Of a stretch of 64,000 nucleotides of DNA, positions 49,057 to 60,629 are shown piece after piece. The stretch covers positions 697,501-761,500 of the forward strand of contig WAEK01000001.1 in the NCBI GenBank assembly GCA_011634665.1, read 5' to 3'. Numbering within the stretch: position 1 is the stretch's first letter; every line of letters begins with the position of its first letter. A program made the position numbers and the translations under genes. The stretch comes from Mortierella sp. BCC40632 (Eukaryota; Mortierellomycota; Mortierellomycetes; Mortierellales; Mortierellaceae). The notes beneath the pieces are model-generated. The model searched no databases and was not told the DNA's origin. It saw only the letters and a program-made list of their open reading frames with translations.

Positions 49057-52000
49057 TTAGAACGTTGCAACAGCCACACCTTCCTTTTCTTGGACATTGA
49101 TAGCCTCGCCATTCGCTGCGGCAGTGGCAGCGGCCGACTTTTTCTTGTTCTTCTTCTTCTTCTTCTTCTTCTTTTCGCCCTCACCCTCCTTCACCTCCTC
49201 GGTAGCCTGCTCGGCCTCCTCCGATTCCTCCGCATCCTCATCCGACTTTTCTTTGGAATCCTCCTTCTTCTCAGTCACTGCAGGAGCAGCAGCAGCAACA
49301 GCAGCAGTCGCAGCAACAGGCTCAGTCTCCTTGACAGACGCAGCCTTGGCCTTGATCTCGTTCAATTCCTTCTCAAGCTCCTTGACAGATGCAGCCTTGA
49401 CCTTGACCTCGTCCAATTCCTTCTCAAGCTCCTTGACACGGGCTGAAAGAGTTGCCTGCTCAGCCTTCTGACCCTCCTTGGTGGCATTGTTGGCCTCGGC
49501 CAACTTCTTCGCCTCAGCCTCGATAGCCTTCTTGGCCTCAACGGTAGCTGCCAGCTCGGTCGACAGGGTCTCCTTCTCCTTGTTAAGAGCCTCCTTCTCC
49601 TTGCTAAGGGTTTCCTTCTCCTTGTTAAGGGTTTCCTTTTCCTTGCTAAGGGTCTCCTTCTCCTTCTCGAGAGAGGTCACGGACTGAGCATTCTTAGCCA
49701 CCTCGGCAGAGAGAACCTCCTTCTCCTTGGTCAGATTCACAACCTGCTCCGTCTTGGCAGCAACAGCAGCCGTCAAGGTCTCCTTCTCCTTCTGGGCCAA
49801 CTCTTGGTCCTTCTTGGTAGAGTCGCTCGAGGTCGTCAAAGTAGCCAATTCCTTCGCAATGGCCTCCTTCTCGGCCAAAATCGACTTGTGGCTAGCTTCC
49901 TTGGTCGAGACCTCCTTCTGCAACTCTTCGATGCGCTTCTGGAAAAGAACCGACTGCTCCTGAGCCTTGTCGCTGTTCTCTGAAGATCGATCCGTGAGAT
50001 CCTTAATACGGGCAGTGAGGGTCGTCTGCTTCTCCATCAGGGTAGCAATCTGAGCATTCGAGGTTTCGAGTTCCTTGGTCAAGTGATCAAACTGGTCCTG
50101 CTGGGTGCTCAGCTGCTTCGCATGAGAGCCCTCAAGCGCAGTGATCTGGCTCTGGAACGCCTTTGCCTCGGTCTGAGTCTTCTTCAACTCGACCTGAGTC
50201 TTCTTCAGCTCGGTCTCAGAGGCAGTCACCTTTTCCTTGACAGAAGACAGCTCGACCTCCTTGGCGGACAAATGAGATTCCTTGACGGACAAGATGGAAA
50301 TATGCTCTTCGTGCTTGACAGAAAGAGTCTTGTGCTCTTCCTTGGTCTTGGTCAACTGCTCTTTGGTGGACTTGATCTCCTCCTGGGCACGCTTGAACTC
50401 GGTCTCCTTCAAGCAAACCTTCTCGGACTCCTGAGCGAGCTGAGTGCGCAACATATCGATCTCCTCGATCAACGAGTGCTTCTCACCCTCGAAAGTCTCT
50501 GCCTGGCTATGGGAAACCTCCTCGGCGTGGCTGACAGCCTCGGCATACTGCTCGACCTGCAACTTGGAGCTCTCAAGTTCACCCTCCAAGGCCCTGAAAT
50601 CAGCCTCCAAAACAGCGATCCTGCCATCCTTCTCCGTGAGAATCATAGAGCACTTGTGATGGAACTCATTGCGCTCGCGCAGAGCAGACTCGGCACGATG
50701 TTCAGCCTCCATGATGTTACGGGAAAGACGGTTGACCTCGTTCTCAGCACGACCCACCTGCTGCTTCAAATCGATCGTGATACCATTCATGTGTTCCAAT
50801 TGAGCACCCATGTGTGCGCGCGTCTGTTGAAGTTCCTGAACCTGATGTTCCAATTCTGCAACGCGTCCATTGCTCTCAGCAGCCTTGACAGCCTGCTCTT
50901 GAGCGGCCTTGATGTTTTCCTTTTCAATTGCCAACTGCTTCACCAAAAGCGAGTTTGTATAGTTGAGGGACTCGACATTAGACACGATCGACTTGGCACG
51001 GGTCTCAGTCTTCTTGGCAGTCTTGACAAGTTCGGCATTGGCATCCAGTTGCTGCTGGAGTTCAGCAGCCAAAGACTTTGCTTTCTCAGCACGGCCATTA
51101 GCAGCAACAATTTCACGATCCTTGACAGACAACAAGGCATGGAGAGACTCCAATTCCTCATTGGAAACAGTCTTTTCGACAATAACGATCTTTTCAACAG
51201 TGGCAATGGGAGTAACAGGGGTAACAGGAGCGGCCTTGACCTCCTCCTTGACAGGTTCAGCCTTCTTGACGGGCTCGGCCTTCTTGACAGGTTCAGTCTT
51301 CTTGACAGGTTCGACCTTGACGGGTTCGGCCTTCTTGACAGGTTCGGCCTTGACGGGTTCAGCCTTCTTGACAGGTTCAACAGCAGGAGTGGCAGGGGTG
51401 GCAGCAGGCGATTCCTTCTTAGTCTTCTTAGACTTCTTTGACGAAAGCTTGGGAGACTCCTCCGTCTCGGTCTTTTGGACAGGAGCTGCAACAGGGGTTG
51501 CAGTCACGGTCTTGACAGGTTCAACAGGTTCAACAGGGGCAGACACGGGTGCTGGCGCAGAAGTCTCGGTCTTGGGGGAACGAGAGGGCGAAGAGGTCTT
51601 GGCAGACTTCTTCTCTTTCTTGGAGGCAGACTTGGGAGTGGCAACGGCGATGGGGGCATCGAGGAGATCAAAGGGGTTGGTGGAAACGACACGTTCGTCC
51701 AGAGTCTCGGTAGCGGAAGAGGCGGAGCTTTCCTTGTCCTCGGACGAGGTCTTCTTAGGACGGGTGGACACGACAGGCCTAGTTTCAGGAATACCATTTT
51801 ATTGGGGGAGAGGAAGGGATGTAGGGTCAGCATCATCGCACAGCAGAGTGACGACGACGGGAGGAAGGGGATCAGCTGCTCTCCGATCCCAGCCATGCCC
51901 CCACTTCGAGCCATCCCGGGTAGGGTAGGAGATTCATGGGGAGAGGAGAACGAAAGCGAGAAAGAAAGATCCAGGGGACTTTCTCTCTCTCTTTTTTCCT

Positions 52001-52698
52001 CTTCCCAACAGCGTCACTCCTCCTTTTGTCCCGCCTTGCATATCCGACACCACCTTGTGCAACCCTGAAAATAACATAGTGTGTGTGAAATGTGCCAATC
52101 GCCCCATGGCTGTTTCCTTCTTCTCTCGCCCCCTCTCCCCCAAATTGTCCAGATCAACGCTACCAAACGCCATTGTCTCGCGGATCCACCTCTTTGTAGA
52201 GAATGTTCTCTTTCTCCTTTTTTTCCTCTTCCTTGTCCGGTTCCCGTCTTACTCCTTATTTTGCCAGTGGAGGAGGAGGAGGAGGGAAAGAGGGGAAAGA
52301 GAGAGGAGACGGAAAAATGGTGTAGAGAGAAGCTCAACCAGAGAGCCGATCCAGCACAAAAAGAACAAGAAAAAAAAAAAAAAAAAAAGAAAGACCAACC
52401 AACACATGGGTACAAAAGAGACAAATGAAAAACAGTAATAATGCGACAGGGAGAGAGAGAGAGAGAGCGAGAAAGTGTGAGAGAGAAAGAGAAGGACTTA
52501 CTTCTTCTTGAGCTGTTTGCTGCTGGCGCGCTTGGCGCGACTCTCGTGCTCGTCCAGGAGCTCCTTCTGAGCCTGTTCGGCCATCAGAGCGCGCTGGCGG
52601 AGGTGCTGGGGTTCGACCACGTTCATGTAAAAGTAGTAGGCTCCCGCACCCGCAACGACGGCCACCAAAGCGACCGTGGTAGGGTTAATGAACTCCAT
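49057..52698 (-). CDS. membrane-anchored long coiled-coil protein, kinectin/RRBP1-like layout
   Basis: Two exons (52698-52502, 51778-49057) give 972 aa. The exon 1 donor GTAAGT follows KQLKK and the acceptor ACTAG precedes PVVSTRPKK, and phases agree. The large exon has no ATG near its 5' end, so exon 1 is needed. Residues ~7-25 (TTVALVAVVAGAGAYYFYM) form one transmembrane helix with a tiny N-terminal tail. A Lys/Ser/Pro-rich region follows, including seven PVKKAE-like units (~199-245). From ~275 to ~890 the protein is a near-continuous coiled coil with Lys/Glu heptads. The tail has KKKKKKNKKKS and an Ala-rich end. The layout recalls the ER proteins kinectin and p180, but there is no sequence-level proof of orthology. 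Function is unknown to me. Confidence 0.85.
49331..49432 (-). repeat. 51-bp tandem duplication in the coiled-coil gene
   Basis: Two adjacent 51-bp copies differ at a few positions. They encode two 17-residue units of the form VKELEKELNEIKAKAAS and lie near the C-terminal end of the coiled coil. Confidence 0.85.
51241..51381 (-). repeat. PVKKAE-type coding repeat in the coiled-coil gene
   Basis: Units of 15-21 bp encode repeated EPVKKA, EPVKAE and EPVKKT motifs over about 47 residues. They follow the Lys/Ser-rich juxtamembrane region. Confidence 0.85.
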
Positions 52699-53596
52699 CC
52701 CCGAGATGAACAGTCAGAGATCAATTATTATTTTCTTTTTTTGGGAACAATTGAGGTTGGTCTGATCCTGATTGGCGTTGGCAGACACTAAGCTAAAAAT
52801 TTAGGGCCGATCCAGATCAAAAGGGAAGAAAGAAAACAAATAAAAAAAAAGAAAAGAGATTAGCTCGAGAACAATCCATGGGATGTCAATGGCGACTACC
52901 CTTCTTTGGGATCCTGAATTCGAGAAGACTGGTAACAGAACTTGGCTGTGTTGATGCTCGTTGATGTAGATGATGATCGGGTCTAGATGCCTGCTTTCCC
53001 AAGACGGTGAACCTCTTTCTGCCCACCCTTCTTGGACGATCGAGATCAGGAAGCCCACAAGAGATCCACAACCTGCTCAACAGGCGCGTCAGAAGGAAAA
53101 GAGAAGGAGAAAGGAGAGACAAGAGATTCAGAACAGTGGGTTGTGACATGTACCTGGAACAGGATCCTCTCTTTTCGGTGCTTGTCCTCGAATCCTCAGT
53201 TGGGGATGATGATGAAGGACAACAGAAAAAGGGAATGGATGTGAACGGAGAGTGGCGGTGAGAGAAGAGAAGAACCGAACAGAACTGAGCGCCTCGAAGC
53301 ACGAGATAAAAAGGCAAGAACACAGGCAAATTTTCCTGGGAGCCCATTGGCTGAGAGAAGCCGTGTGTTCTCAATCTTCTCCACGTCGAACATTTCTGCC
53401 TTTGCCTTTGCGAGGAGAGGACTTCCTAGCTTTCTCCTGCAGTTAATGTTAGCGCACAGCACTTCGCTGTTAATGCGTCAAAGACTACTACTACATTCTC
53501 TGCAATTGTATTTTTTTTATTTCACTGGGAGCGACTATTCTGACCTATCTTTCGAAAAGTGCTTTTGACAAAGACTCAGCAGCTTTGGCCTTTCCT
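52699..53596. other. promoter of the coiled-coil gene and LARP4-like 3' flank
   Basis: Both neighbours read leftwards. A 162-residue minus-strand frame covers 52886-53374 but is Ser/Leu/Arg-rich without motifs. No gene is called. Confidence 0.5.
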
Positions 53597-55548
53597 TCAC
53601 TGCTGGACTTTCAATGCCGAGGCATAGCTCAGGCCTGTAGGCACTCCTGCCGCACCGCTCGTCTTGCCATCTTGCATTGCTCGGTTATAAACTCCAGTGC
53701 CTGCTACTTGGATTGTCTCCTGTGCCTTTGTTGGAGTAGCGTTGCTCTTTGGTGATTCCGCGCTCGTTGATACTGCCATCCCTCCGAGGGGAACACCTTC
53801 CCGTTGAACGTGCTTTTCACCCTGACGATTATTGATATGCTTCTGCGAGGGGACACTGTTACCGGTCCCGCCCAGCAATGCGGCATAGTTCTGATGCACA
53901 GTCTGCAGACGAGATGCACTTGTTGGGATAGGCGATCTAAGAAAGAGAAGGATTTACAAGGGTCCAACAGTTGTCAGCTCCTCGTTTTTTTTGATTGATG
54001 CCCAAAGGTGCAAACTCATAAACTCCTTACGTGGCTCTGGTTGAGTTGCCACTATGGGTGCTCTCATTGCTGCTTGACGAGTATGTCCGATGGCTATCAC
54101 TCCGTGAGCTACCGTTGCTGCTACATGATGTAGAATTCTTCTGAGGCTCTTTGACTGTTGTTAAGTTTGGAGATACTCTATTAGCCTTGACTGTGCCCCA
54201 TGATCTTGGTGCTGTGTTCTTTGATACCAAAGTTTTCTCTATTAAAAAAGTGGCATATGAAATAAGGTTCTAATGAATACATGGGGATGGTAGTAAAACG
54301 ACTTTTGTGTACAAGAACAAAGACAAAAAAAAAAAAAAGGAGGCGTTAGTTTTGTAACCCTACTTTCTGGCTCCACATCTTGGGATTGAGACGCATCTTT
54401 GGTTGCGGACGAGTCGGGGGCCATTACTGGCACCGACCCTAAAGCAGAGGTGACTGTTGGGAGCGGTGGAAAGTTTTCTTTCTTGAGCGAAGGAGGCGCT
54501 CGTGAGGTCAAAGATTTTGCTGAAGCTACGATGCCAATAAAATGATCAGGATTAGCACCTACTTTCCTCTGAAGAAAAAAAAAAAGTTGGGTCTTCAACA
54601 GATCCATACTATGTGGGCACCTCTTACCATCATGTTGGATGTTTCCTCGCCGCTTGCCTTTAACTGCTTGCTCATGCCCACTCGGTCGATCTTGTAATGA
54701 CGCACTTGATAGTTTGTTCTGAAGGCTACTTATTCCATCATTACCGCCTGTCACATCGCTGCTTTCTTTCGCATCATTCCCATGATTGATCTGGTTCTGA
54801 TTGTTGGGTCCTTCACGCTCTCTTCGCTGTGACTCTTCCGCTTGCTTAGGTTTCCGATTATCGCGTTGAGTTTTAGAACTGGCAGTCTTCTTGGCAGATC
54901 GCTTCTTCCTCTTGTCGCCTCCTTCTAAGGGTAGTGAACCATCCTCCACCATCTCCAATGCTGAAAACGTGATATTAGCATCACTGCTTTCGACAAATGA
55001 GGGGAGTGAGTGAGAAACCACTGCTGTTGCTGAGTAAGCTGTGTCTTCTTGTGCCGGCTTTTTACCTTCCATCTCTTCTGCAACGCTATTCTGGTCAGGG
55101 TCACTGGGACACAACGAGATAGTCGTGGACGGGGATAGTGTAGCTGATGGGGATCCGCCTGATACTGTGCTACTTGGCACTGCACCGTTAAAGCCACCTC
55201 GGTCACTCTTCTTTGTCGTGCTTGTCCTCAAGACAGAGTTGTCATTCTTTCTACGCCCAGTGGTACGCTGTCGATGATCTGTATCGCTGCTGTAGCTGCT
55301 ACTATTACTGCCATTACTTGTTCGCGCTCCAACACTGCTAGGGACTGGATTATAGTGAGCAGGAAGCATGTATCCATAGGTCTGGTAAGCACCATATGAT
55401 ATAGTACCATTTGGATGAGGCATCCCTAGATAGGGGGTTGTTTGTGACCAAGCAAGGTCGTTGTAATCTAATTCGCAAAGGCAAGAAAATTAGTATATTG
55501 GTAAAAGCTAGTATGATTTAAAGTGCCAACAATAATCAACCGGCTTTC

Positions 55549-55587
<39 letters not shown>

Positions 55588-55958
55588 TACATGGATATGG
55601 AGACATCGCATTCATATGAGATACCATCGGAGGATTTGAAGTGAGGAAGTGAGCTTCATGCCCAGGGACATGGGTATGTGGATAGTGATGACTAGGGGGG
55701 CCATAGTGAAAGTTTCCTTCAGAAGACCTCTCCTGGGATGCATTGTTACTCCAAGAGTCTGGAAGGGCTGATACTCCTTCTTCCAGAGGAAATCTTCGGA
55801 AAGGGGCAGGGGCACTGTAAGGGGGAAGTGCGGCCGACAAATCTGGTCTGGAGGCGTTCCATCCTTGTCCCATGGAGCTTGATGCCGAATAAGTGCTAGA
55901 TCCTTGCACGATAGAGGCAGACTGCGTGGTCCGATATCTATTTTGCAGTTGGCCCGTT

Positions 55959-55999
<41 letters not shown>

Positions 56000-57784
56000 C
56001 CAAAGATCGCCATTCTTTTATAAAAGAAGCCTTAAGTTAATATTCAACCTACTCGCCTCCGGTGAGAACAGTATTTGATTTTAGCCGACCAGCAATAGGA
56101 TATCCTCGAAGTGTTTGTCCTCTTGTGTAGTTGAGCATTGCCAATGCATTCTCAGCTGTGTCAAATTCGACAAACCATGTGTTTCCGACCTCCTTGGTAA
56201 TCGTCTTTGCAGGACAACCGCCTTCTTTGAACACACTTGCAATTTCCTATGTCGAGGAAAGGTGGTTGTAAATTGTCTCTGTTAGGTCGCTCGCTAATCC
56301 CCACAGGCATCTATTAGATGAAAGCACCCACAGAATAGACCGGATTGTTCATAACATGTACCTCCTCCTGAGTATCTTCCGGAAGATCGCGCAAGATGAG
56401 TGTCGTCCGTGGGCGATCGACAGAAATGGGCTTTACCAAAGTTTCTGTTTCGTCCACAGTGACCATAGGAGACCGTCGGAAGGCTGCGATGACTTCGTTA
56501 ATATCACTTGTCAATGCCTTGACCATTTTGAATCCTGCTATGACAGAGATTGGCACGTAGCGCTCCGAATTCATCTGTGAAACTACCAACACATCGAGGT
56601 TGTGAGAGACTAGAGTTAATAAAAAAAAAAAAAAAAAAAAAATCCAACTCCGCAGAACGCTTTCGGTTGACTAGGCGACGCCATACCAAGATAAGTATCC
56701 ACAGATAGGTTCCTTGGAGAAAAGTACCACTCCAGTTGCTCACGAAGTCGATCATGTCCATATCCTAAAAATCAAACATAAAAACCACATATTTGTTTTG
56801 TCAGGCTATCGCTCCTGGCAAGCTGTCTCTTGTTTCATCCATTTACATTGAGTAAAATCGAAGTTTACCTTGATCCTTTGAAGCGCCAGCGCCCACGGGA
56901 TCAGAGATCTGCTGGACTGGAGAGGATCCAACCCTGGTCATAACAACCTCAACATCGTCCTGATCATCCTCATCATCACGAGTCTCCTTTGTCTGTTGGT
57001 TATTCACTTGGGGCATGGCTGTGTCATGAAATGGACCAGACATGGATGACGTAGGCACCGGCATGGGTGCTGGGCCGTTCATGTGATATCCCCACTGAGA
57101 AGCATATGGATATACAGGAGCGCTGGTATGGCCACTGTTCTGCGCCCAGCCTCCTGTGGTAATCTTGGTCGCATGATTCCTTCCACTGTTCCCACTCGTG
57201 CGACCGGTCCTGGTATTCAAGGGAGGAGGGGTCCGAGAAGGCCGCTGTTGTCTTGAACCATCTCCGTTTTGTGGATTTCCGTCACCTCTACGAGGATGCA
57301 TAGGGGGCCGTTTGGGAAGGCGCTGATGACCAACCCCATGATGCATATTCATCGAGGAACCATAGTCGTATTGATTTGGAGGCATGCCCATGACAGCAAA
57401 AGCATCGTTATGCGTCACAGGAGGCGAAGAACGATGATGAAATGCAGGCGAGTGCGAAGCACCTTGGCCTACAGTCTGTCGCCGATGGTTTAGGTTTTGC
57501 GCTTGCGGCTGGTTGGGTCGATACGGTTGATGGAAAGGGATGAAATTAGGATCAGGACCTGCAAAGTCGTATCGCTGATGGAGCTTAGATCCGTGTGGAT
57601 TTCCATTGGTTCCACGAGCCCCCGAGTTAGTGTAAGGCCTACCACCAGTCCCAAGTCGTGGAGGCGTAGGCATCGCCATGGTCGCGCTAGATTCATGCTG
57701 ACGGTTTCCTTTCGATCCTACCGTGGGCTTGGTCGAAGGTGGCTCCTGAGGGGTAAATGGTCTGACTCCGGCAGCGGCGGCCAT
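53597..57784 (-). CDS. La-related protein, LARP4 type
   Basis: Nine exons (57784-56869, 56764-56687, 56582-56362, 56246-56053, 55937-55591, 55467-54628, 54525-54364, 54238-54031, 53936-53597) give 1101 aa. LARP4 proteins bind poly(A) and poly(A)-binding protein and stabilise mRNA. The La motif is split by introns: LREQLEWYFSPRNLSVDTYLVSQ, then MNSERYVPISVIAGF, LTSDINEVIAAFRRSPMVTVDE. An RRM-like domain follows: TTLILRDLPEDTQEEEIASVF, NTWFVEFDTAENALAMLNYTRGQ. Both regions track LARP4, as do KKENFPPLP and the C-terminal LSYASALK. The long N-terminal Pro/Asn/Gly region has NFIPF, loosely like a PAM2 motif. The Ser/Thr-rich middle is disordered. ATG 57784 was preferred over an upstream TTG frame. 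The exon 7 acceptor is the least certain junction. Confidence 0.9.
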
Positions 57785-59090
57785 TTCAATACTGTTTTTG
57801 CTGGTAGGCAAGACGATGCTGTGTTTTTACTCTTGTCCTAGACGGATATGATGGAAGCTCCGAATCTCAAATATAGACAGCGATCTCACTTGACTTTTTT
57901 TTTTTTCTTTTTCTTTTGTTGACTGAAAAGATGACCAGCGCCACTGCAAAGAGCGAGCAATCGAGGCAAGCTGCGGCAAGCGACTAGTGTCCTTTTAAGC
58001 CTTTGGCAGATCCCAAGCGGGAGGCGGGAAATAATCTGTTACGCTTGTTAAGACCTATTAAAGGTGCTTGCGTATTTGTTACAAAGGACGGCGAGTCAGT
58101 CAGCAAATGTCAAGTTAGCAGTCAAGGACGAGCACCTCTGGCGCGTTGAGAAAGGGACTCGCGGAGAGAAGGTTGGATGTCCGAGAGTCTGTGGATTGAT
58201 GCGCGATTCTGCTCAGCCGAGTCGTGTCGCATTTAAACCACAGCTTGAATGTGGTTTCGCTGGAGTAATTGTCTCGATGACAAAACCTCATTGAAGTGTG
58301 TGCAGGATGGATGTCATTTTGCCAGTCGAACATGGGACACATTGAACCAAAAAGCATATGGTTACCTTTCAGGGCACGTCTGTACTGAAAATGCCTACGA
58401 TAAGAATGGACTGAAGATCTAATGCCTGGTGGCCGATGGCAATGAGGCACGGTAGGCGAGAATCAGACGGCAAGCGAAAGGGCGGGGCGAAAAGGAGATG
58501 GTTGCAGGAGAAAGAGTGGAACGAAAGAGAGAGTGTATGAGAAGAGGAGGAAGGAAGAAAAGCGGGATTTCAGTATGAGCGAGTAGGGGAGCTACGTCAA
58601 CACCGACGGCAAGTGGGGCAGGGACAGCGCACAAGAGGCGTGGTCCGAGGACAGCAACAATGGACGCAGGCGCTGGAAACAGGCAAGGAGTAGACAGGAG
58701 CAGGCAACCAGTGTACCGGAACAAGGCGCCCGCAAAAGAGAGGGAGAGAGAGGGAGAGAGAGAGAGAGAGTCGGGCTCGGAAGGGGCGTCTGGGGGCGTG
58801 AAAGAGACGCAGGACTAGACCACACGCAATACAGCGGCTGCAAGCGAGGCCGAGAGCGATGGCAGGGGCCGATGATCGCAGTGGCCTGTTGAGCCATCCA
58901 TCAGCAGCCATCTCCTCCGGGATGTGGATGCACATCTAGGACAGAGATCACCTCCCTTGATGTGTCTCGTATCAGAGGTACCAGCGTCTGACGAGAAGAG
59001 AGAAAGTGAAAAAGGAAGAGAGACAAGAGACACGGTCTGGCTGCACAGCACCCACTGCGTCTTACTGCTTCGCCGTTTGCTACCGGCAGG

Positions 59091-59091
<1 letters not shown>

Positions 59092-59132
<41 letters not shown>
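59092..59132. repeat. (CA)n microsatellite
   Basis: About 41 bp of perfect CA dinucleotides in the divergent spacer. Confidence 0.95.
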
Positions 59133-59135
<3 letters not shown>

Positions 59136-59822
59136 TTTTCGCACATACATCCACCTTTCAGCAATAGTCTCCGTGAGGTCTGGTTCTACACTGTCTTGGC
59201 CCTGACCTACTCGTTTGGTGTAGTGGGAACTGGTGCAATCAAGCAATGGCGAAGCAAATAATGGGCGGAGCAATGAGGAAAAAAAAAAAAAAAAAAAGCA
59301 ATGGCGTGAGCTCCTGTTTGAGTGCTGAATGGGCAATGCCGTGATGGAACACAGAGATGAGAAGTTGATTTTGTGTTGTTGGGTGAGCTATGAGAAGAGG
59401 GAGGGGAATGGGGAAGCTCGAAAGAGAGAAAGAGAGAAAGAGAAGAAGACGAAGTAAGAAAGAGAAAGAGAGAAAGAAAGAAAGGCAAGAGAAGAAGGAA
59501 AGAAAAGATGAAAAACGTGCAAGCGGAAGAAACGAAAGATGTGCCCTGTTCGAGACAGGGCTGTGACAGTGGATAGTGCATGGTGGAGTGCATGGATCCC
59601 TCTCCTCATTCCTCTCGCTCTCAATTACATACGCACGCCCGCTCACTTTCTAAGCTCTCGCCCGCTCACTTTCTCCGTTGACCCTGTTTACAATTATCCA
59701 CCGCTACTAGATCTCATTTCTTGCCTCCTGCTCAATGTGTTACAGGCACGGTTTGTATATGAATAGGAGACAAAACACACGCACACGAGAGAGAGAGAGT
59801 ACCATCTTTTACCATTCTGCAG

Positions 59823-60202
59823 AAAATACCCCGAATGAAATCCTGCCTACAATCCCCTGTGGGTCAATCCACATTCTTTTGCCCTGGGTGGATAGGGTAG
59901 ACACCATCCACAGCTGTGGACAGACCACTCTGTGTGTTGCTACGCCCAACATCAACGTTCATGTGCTTTGTCCTAAGTTCTCTGCCCGCAAATTTCATAA
60001 GTTGGCTTTATCGTTGGGTAAGCGGGGCGGCTTGGACGATCTGATCAAAGGATACCCTTGATAACCGAAGCGTGAGGCCGTGTCCAGCAATGGTAGCTCA
60101 ACCAACCCTCTGATTCCTCGAGCACTTCGTCTTGCTGCAGTCCTGCAGTCTACAGTAGGTGTTCACCACGTGATACGCGGTGGCTTCACCAGAGACATGT
60201 AA
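59823..60202 (+). pseudogene. possible degraded coding sequence, no family recognised
   Basis: A frame with gene-like codon choice (ATC, AAG, TTG, GGC) ends LSLGKRGGLDDLIKGYP at 60061. Two stops in a row (TGA TAA) follow, and the same frame then stays open for ~45 codons (PKREAVSSNGSSTNPL and on to GGFTRDM) up to a TAA at 60200-60202. A TTCTGCAG just before the start could be a splice acceptor. No starting exon or known domain was found, so it may be chance, a lost gene fragment, or the end of an unrecognised gene. Confidence 0.25.
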
Positions 60203-60629
60203 CCGCAGCGCAAAGAGAGTAGGGTGCCAAACAATTTTTTTTGTTCATGACCAGGGCCTTGAGGCATTCTTCTGACCCACTGCTTTCATTTGGCGAGCTA
60301 GGAATCGCTTCTGATCAAGCAACCGTCCCCGAACAATAAGACAGGCTCCTTCTCTTCCCGCATCTTTGCTCCTTTTGAAGACTCCACTCAGCTCCACCTG
60401 TCCAGCCAACTTTTTTTACTAGTTTCCCTCTTTTTATTTTATGTTATTTTTTTTGGCGGTTTTACAGAACCAACCCTTCAATATTGCCTGCACCTCTCCG
60501 AACGTCAACGAACAAACACAACCTTTGCTGGACGACTCCTTTTCGCGCAAAGAGGCCGACACGTTCCTGCTCAACACAACCGTCTTTAAGCTTTAGAAAC
60601 GATAACTCATCAGGACCGAGTCACCGAGG

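Larger units (their letters stand above)
57785..60629. other. 2.85-kb divergent spacer between LARP4-like and RBM26-like genes
   Basis: It holds a CA microsatellite, GA-rich purine tracts (58735-58770 and 59415-59505), a CACGTG near 60169-60174 and an unexplained reading-frame remnant at 59.8-60.2 kb. Arg/Cys/Leu-rich minus-strand frames at 58.6-59.3 kb look spurious. The last ~250 bp before 60630 should be the RBM26-like promoter. Confidence 0.5.

Noticed and set aside
50083..51441. 452-residue plus-strand frame opposite the coiled-coil gene
   Set aside because: It is a Leu/Gly/Asp-rich shadow of the Lys/Glu coiled-coil codons and lacks domains.
52886..53374. 162-residue minus-strand frame in the spacer upstream of the coiled-coil gene
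   Set aside because: Ser/Leu/Arg-rich, no domain, no supporting splice sites.
54526..54627. Alternative LARP4-like exon 7 acceptor at AAAGTAG giving ANPDHFIGIV extra residues
   Set aside because: It is also in frame, but a CTAAT branch-like sequence sits just upstream of the ATCGTAG acceptor, which was preferred; RNA reads are needed to decide.
57785..57811. Upstream non-ATG start for the LARP4-like gene
   Set aside because: It begins with TTG; the first ATG in frame is at 57784.
58597..59336. Arg/Cys/Leu-rich minus-strand frames between LARP4-like and RBM26-like genes
   Set aside because: They run through GA and CA repeats, use atypical codons and match no family.
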